Shown here: positions 61,268 through 64,000 of the stretch, piece after piece
Position numbering within the stretch: the stretch's first letter is position 1
How the letters are laid out: each line of letters opens with the position of its first letter
Assembly: GCA_028386065.3 (NCBI GenBank)
Contig: JAKUCV010003170.1
Location: forward strand, 152,848-216,847
DNA: 64,000 bases
Reading direction: 5' to 3'
Source: Turnera subulata
Lineage: Eukaryota; Streptophyta; Magnoliopsida; Malpighiales; Passifloraceae
The notes under the pieces: model-generated
Seen by the model: only the letters and a program-made list of their open reading frames with translations
What the model was told of the DNA's origin: nothing
The model's database searches: none
Made by a program: the position numbers and the translations under genes

Positions 61268-62291
61268 TGTAACAGCCCGGGTAAAAATTTGGATTTTTAC
61301 CGGGACTATAAAAGTTTTTTTACAGTGATTTACCGAAAGAATTAACCTTGGGTAATTAATTCAAGGTAAATCGAGCATCGTTTTTCATAACCGAGTCTTT
61401 TCCCGCGCTCGCGATTTTTCCGTGGATTTTATGGACCAAAGTTGGTATTTTTCGGGTTTCTGAATCCTCAGAAAAATCACACCGGAAAATAACTAAGAGG
61501 GTATCAGTTATTTTCTAGTCCGGACCGGACACGCTCTATAATGCAGACAAGCTGCATTATTGAACGTTCACAGGTTGTACGATGTTTTTATCATTATAAA
61601 AAGGAAGCAGGAGAAGAGAGGAAGAGGAGAAGAAAAAGAAAAAGAGAGAAAAGAAGAGAAAAAAAAGAGAGAAAAAGGGGGAAAAAAAAAGAAGAAAAGA
61701 AAAAAAGAGAAAAAACCAGAAAAACAGAGAGGGAAAAAAGAAAGAGAAAAAAAAGGAAAAGAAAAAAATAAAAAATATAAAACAGAAAATAAAAAAAAGA
61801 AAATAGAAAAATGAAAAAAAATATTGTTCATCGTCACCCCGAACCCCCTGCTACTGTTCACCCCGTAGCGTTCTGCGCCGCCGTTCGCTGCACTGCCGCC
61901 ACCAGCCTCTTCCCCGTGACGTCGCCGACCTCCCACAGCCTCTTCCTCCCGTTCCCGCTGCAAGACGCGCCGCCGAGGGCCGTTGACCCGCAAGCAGACC
62001 CGCGGATCTAGCTTCCCTCGCGCCTCCCGCCTTCTGCCGTCGCTGCCGCGCCTTCCTTCTGCCTTTCCAGCTTCGCCACCCTTGCCCGCGCCTCATGCTG
62101 CCTAGACCGTCGCTTCTCGCGCCGCCTCGCCTTTGAACCCGTGGGTTCTCGGGTTGAAGGTGAGTGACGGGCAACCCGCGTGCGTAAACGGGTTTGGTGT
62201 TTTGGATCTGGGCTGAACGCTGGGCCTGTTGCATGGGCCTGGCCTATGCAGCAGGTTGGGCTGGAACTGTAGGCCCAATCCGGTTTTATTT

Positions 62292-62300
<9 letters not shown>
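61268..62300 (+). repeat. element C 3' LTR, truncated
   Basis: Matches 56243-57285 closely: hairpin 61538-61560, TATAAAAA 61595-61602, purine leader, GC-rich block. It stops at the (TA)n tract instead of continuing to the LTR end. Confidence 0.9.
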
Positions 62301-62356
<56 letters not shown>

Positions 62357-62373
62357 GTGTGTGTGTGTGTGGT
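62294..62373. repeat. (TA)n/(TG)n tract at the C-D deletion junction
   Basis: About 55 bp of TA followed by TG repeats. The left side belongs to the C LTR (plus) and the right side to the D LTR (minus). Confidence 0.92.
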
Positions 62374-63365
62374 TAGAAAATAAAATCGGACTGGGCCATG
62401 AATAGCACCGGCCCAGACCAAGGCAGCAAGCCCGAAACACAGGCCCACGCCCAGGCCTGGCCCGACACCAGCCACAGCCTAACCAAGGTAAACGCGACCC
62501 GACCACAAGCGTCCGGGTCGAACGCGGGTCTGCTCATCTTGGATGAGCTCAACGGCGGCGGCATGGATCGAGGCAGGAGGAAGGCGAGGAGAGGCAAGGC
62601 AACCTCGGACGAAGAGCGACGCGAGGGCGGCGGAAAGCTAGGCTCAGCGGCGCTGGAGCAGATGCAGGCGCGGAGGAAGACGGATCCGCGGGTCGGCCAT
62701 CGGATCAATGCCTCCTGGCAGCGCGTCAGGCGGCAGAAACGAGCGGGGGAGGCGGCGACGGATCGGCGACGGCACGGCGAACCTAATGGTGGCGGTGGTG
62801 AGTCGAGCTGCGGCGCCGGTCGTCTTCCCGTGAACAGTGACCGGGAGAGGGGAAGGTGATACACTGTTTCTTTTTTTTTCTTTTTTTTCTGTATTTTTCT
62901 TTTCTTTTTCTTTTTATTTTCTTCTCTCTTTTTTTCATTTTCTGTATTATTATTATTATTTTCCTTTTCCTCTCTTTTTTTTTCCTCCTTTTCTCTCCTT
63001 TTCTTTTTCTTCTCCTGCTTTCTTCCTCTTTATAACGTTGTGCACAGCAGTAAAGGTGGCGCCGCCTTGCATTATTGAGGCGGCTCAATAATGCAGGGTC
63101 GTGTCCAGACCGGACAAGAAAATAACTGCATACCCCCTTGGTTATTTTCCGGTGTGATTTTTCTGAGGATTCCGGGACCCGAAAAATACCAACTTTGGTC
63201 CGTAAAATCCACGGAAAAATCCCGAGCGCAGGAAAAACCTCGGTTTTGAAAAACGATACCCGATCTACCTTGAATTAATTACCCAAGATTAATTCAAAGG
63301 TAAATCACTGTAAAAGGACTTTTACAGTCCGTTAAAAATACCAAATTTTTACCCGGGCTGTTACA
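62374..63365 (-). mobile_element. element D, right LTR, U3-side part
   Basis: Nearly identical to 55515-56242 and extends beyond it to the true LTR end CCCGGGCTGTTACA, followed by TAAAC (63366-63370), which matches 53559-53563. It therefore belongs to the right LTR of D. Its first part and the D interior are deleted. Hairpin at 63068-63095, TATAAAG (minus) at 63028-63034. Confidence 0.88.
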
Positions 63366-64000
63366 TAAACGACGCGAACGGTATTGTGTGCCATATCCAA
63401 TTTGTATGTTTCATGGTCGGATATTGTACACTTACTCCATTTTCGTTGAGGCAAACCAACAAAGCAAGCAAGCATACCTGTATAATGATATAGTGCGCGA
63501 GTGAAAGTAGGGGAGAGTATCCGGTCTATTTGGTTCGGTCAGCCTTATTTAGTTCGGTCTTCGGACAGACCGAATTTGTGGGGAGGGTGTTCGAACCCAA
63601 TTTGACCGAAGACCGAATTGACCGAAATATTTCGGTCCGGACAACGGTCAGCCCGAATTGTTCGAATAACAAAAAAATAAAAGACCCAAAATCAAAAATG
63701 GAGAATCCAAATTGAAATTCCAAACTAAAGAGAAAAGACGAGAGACAGTAACCAAAACTAATAATTTATGCACTTCAAGCTTCCATTAAATGAATCAGCT
63801 AATGTGAGAAAAAATCCATGCTCCTTTGACTTCTAATTATTCCCATAACATACAAAACAACCAGCACAAGTAGCACAACCCAAGCTACTTAAGGTTGCGA
63901 AAAGCACCCAAAGACCCAAGTGACAATGAATTAAGCGAAATTATACCCTCTCGCATATTTCCAAAACCAAAAAACCTAGAGCTCTAATTTCGTTTCTAAG
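63366..64000. other. right flank, end of repeat P, no gene seen
   Basis: 63371-63450 continues repeat P (compare 43970-44060). A 12-bp inverted repeat TTCGGTCTTCGG / CCGAAGACCGAA lies at 63553-63564 and 63606-63617, inside a region dense in GACCGAA words. The last 250 bp are AT-rich with nothing recognised. Confidence 0.55.

Larger units (their letters stand above)
56243..62300 (+). mobile_element. element C: antisense-cassette element nested in D, 3' end lost
   Basis: A plus-oriented element with a complete 5' LTR, a 2514-bp interior (58754-61267) and the first ~1.03 kb of the 3' LTR, up to a (TA)n tract. The rest of its 3' LTR and the right target duplication are deleted. The interior is collinear with A and B in inverse order to the latter, with no gag or pol. 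Confidence 0.9.

Noticed and set aside
53564..63365. simple inversion of one element's interior
   Set aside because: The U3-side LTR segment occurs four times (two plus, two minus). An inversion would not add copies, while nesting plus deletion explains all of them.

Overview
The window looks like nuclear DNA of a plant, most likely a eudicot. The support is dense Ty3/gypsy chromovirus-like (Tekay/Del type) retrotransposon sequence with 1.5-3.6 kb LTRs, GT-AG introns in the one candidate host gene, AT-rich non-coding DNA and hAT-like MITEs. No rRNA gene, tRNA gene, CRISPR array or bacterial-type operon was seen. By my boundaries about 46.5 kb of the 64 kb (roughly 73%) is LTR-retrotransposon sequence.

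Layout. 1-7982: a degenerate, nearly full-length element (element T, + strand; its 5' LTR is cut by the window start) with gag, protease, RT, RNase H, integrase and a chromodomain-like tail, broken by stops, frameshifts and an 86-nt poly-G run. 7983-13475: an AT-rich tandem-repeat array split by a solo LTR (S, 9699-13315, TSD TTTTT), which itself carries a hAT-like MITE. 13622-21528: element E (- strand, TSD TGAAA), with no gag and an internal deletion that fuses RT in frame to the integrase tail. 24699-27605: solo LTR F (- strand, TSD CCTGC), inserted in degenerate repeats of about 217 bp. 29222-30751: the only convincing host-type gene candidate, a small multi-exon gene for a coiled-coil protein with a predicted 7-nt micro-exon; a second hAT-like MITE lies just downstream. 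34109-41250: element A (+). 44636-51792: element B (-, TSD GAATC). 53564-63365: element D (-, TSD TAAAC), interrupted by element C (+), with a large deletion joining the two at (TA)n tracts.

The most interesting system is in A, B and C. They have LTRs, a primer-binding-site-like sequence, a polypurine tract and a remnant of the gag start, but no gag or pol. Their 2.3-2.5 kb interior holds two genes on the strand opposite to the LTRs: a 125-aa acidic/basic protein with an NLS-like patch and a C-terminal coiled coil, and a 227-230-aa protein whose C-terminal third resembles the first part of a LINE-type endonuclease/exonuclease/phosphatase domain. Each antisense ORF has a TATA box at a matching place in all three copies. 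The larger ORF is open over most of its length in all three, and a hand comparison of B and C shows fewer replacement changes than drift would predict. This looks like a two-gene cassette carried by a non-autonomous retrotransposon family. Movement would need the enzymes of an autonomous relative; every pol copy in this window is broken.

The remaining stretches (21529-24693, 27611-29217, 31104-34103, 41256-44630, 51798-53558, 63371-64000) are mostly AT-rich, with old repeats and local duplications and no gene I can support.
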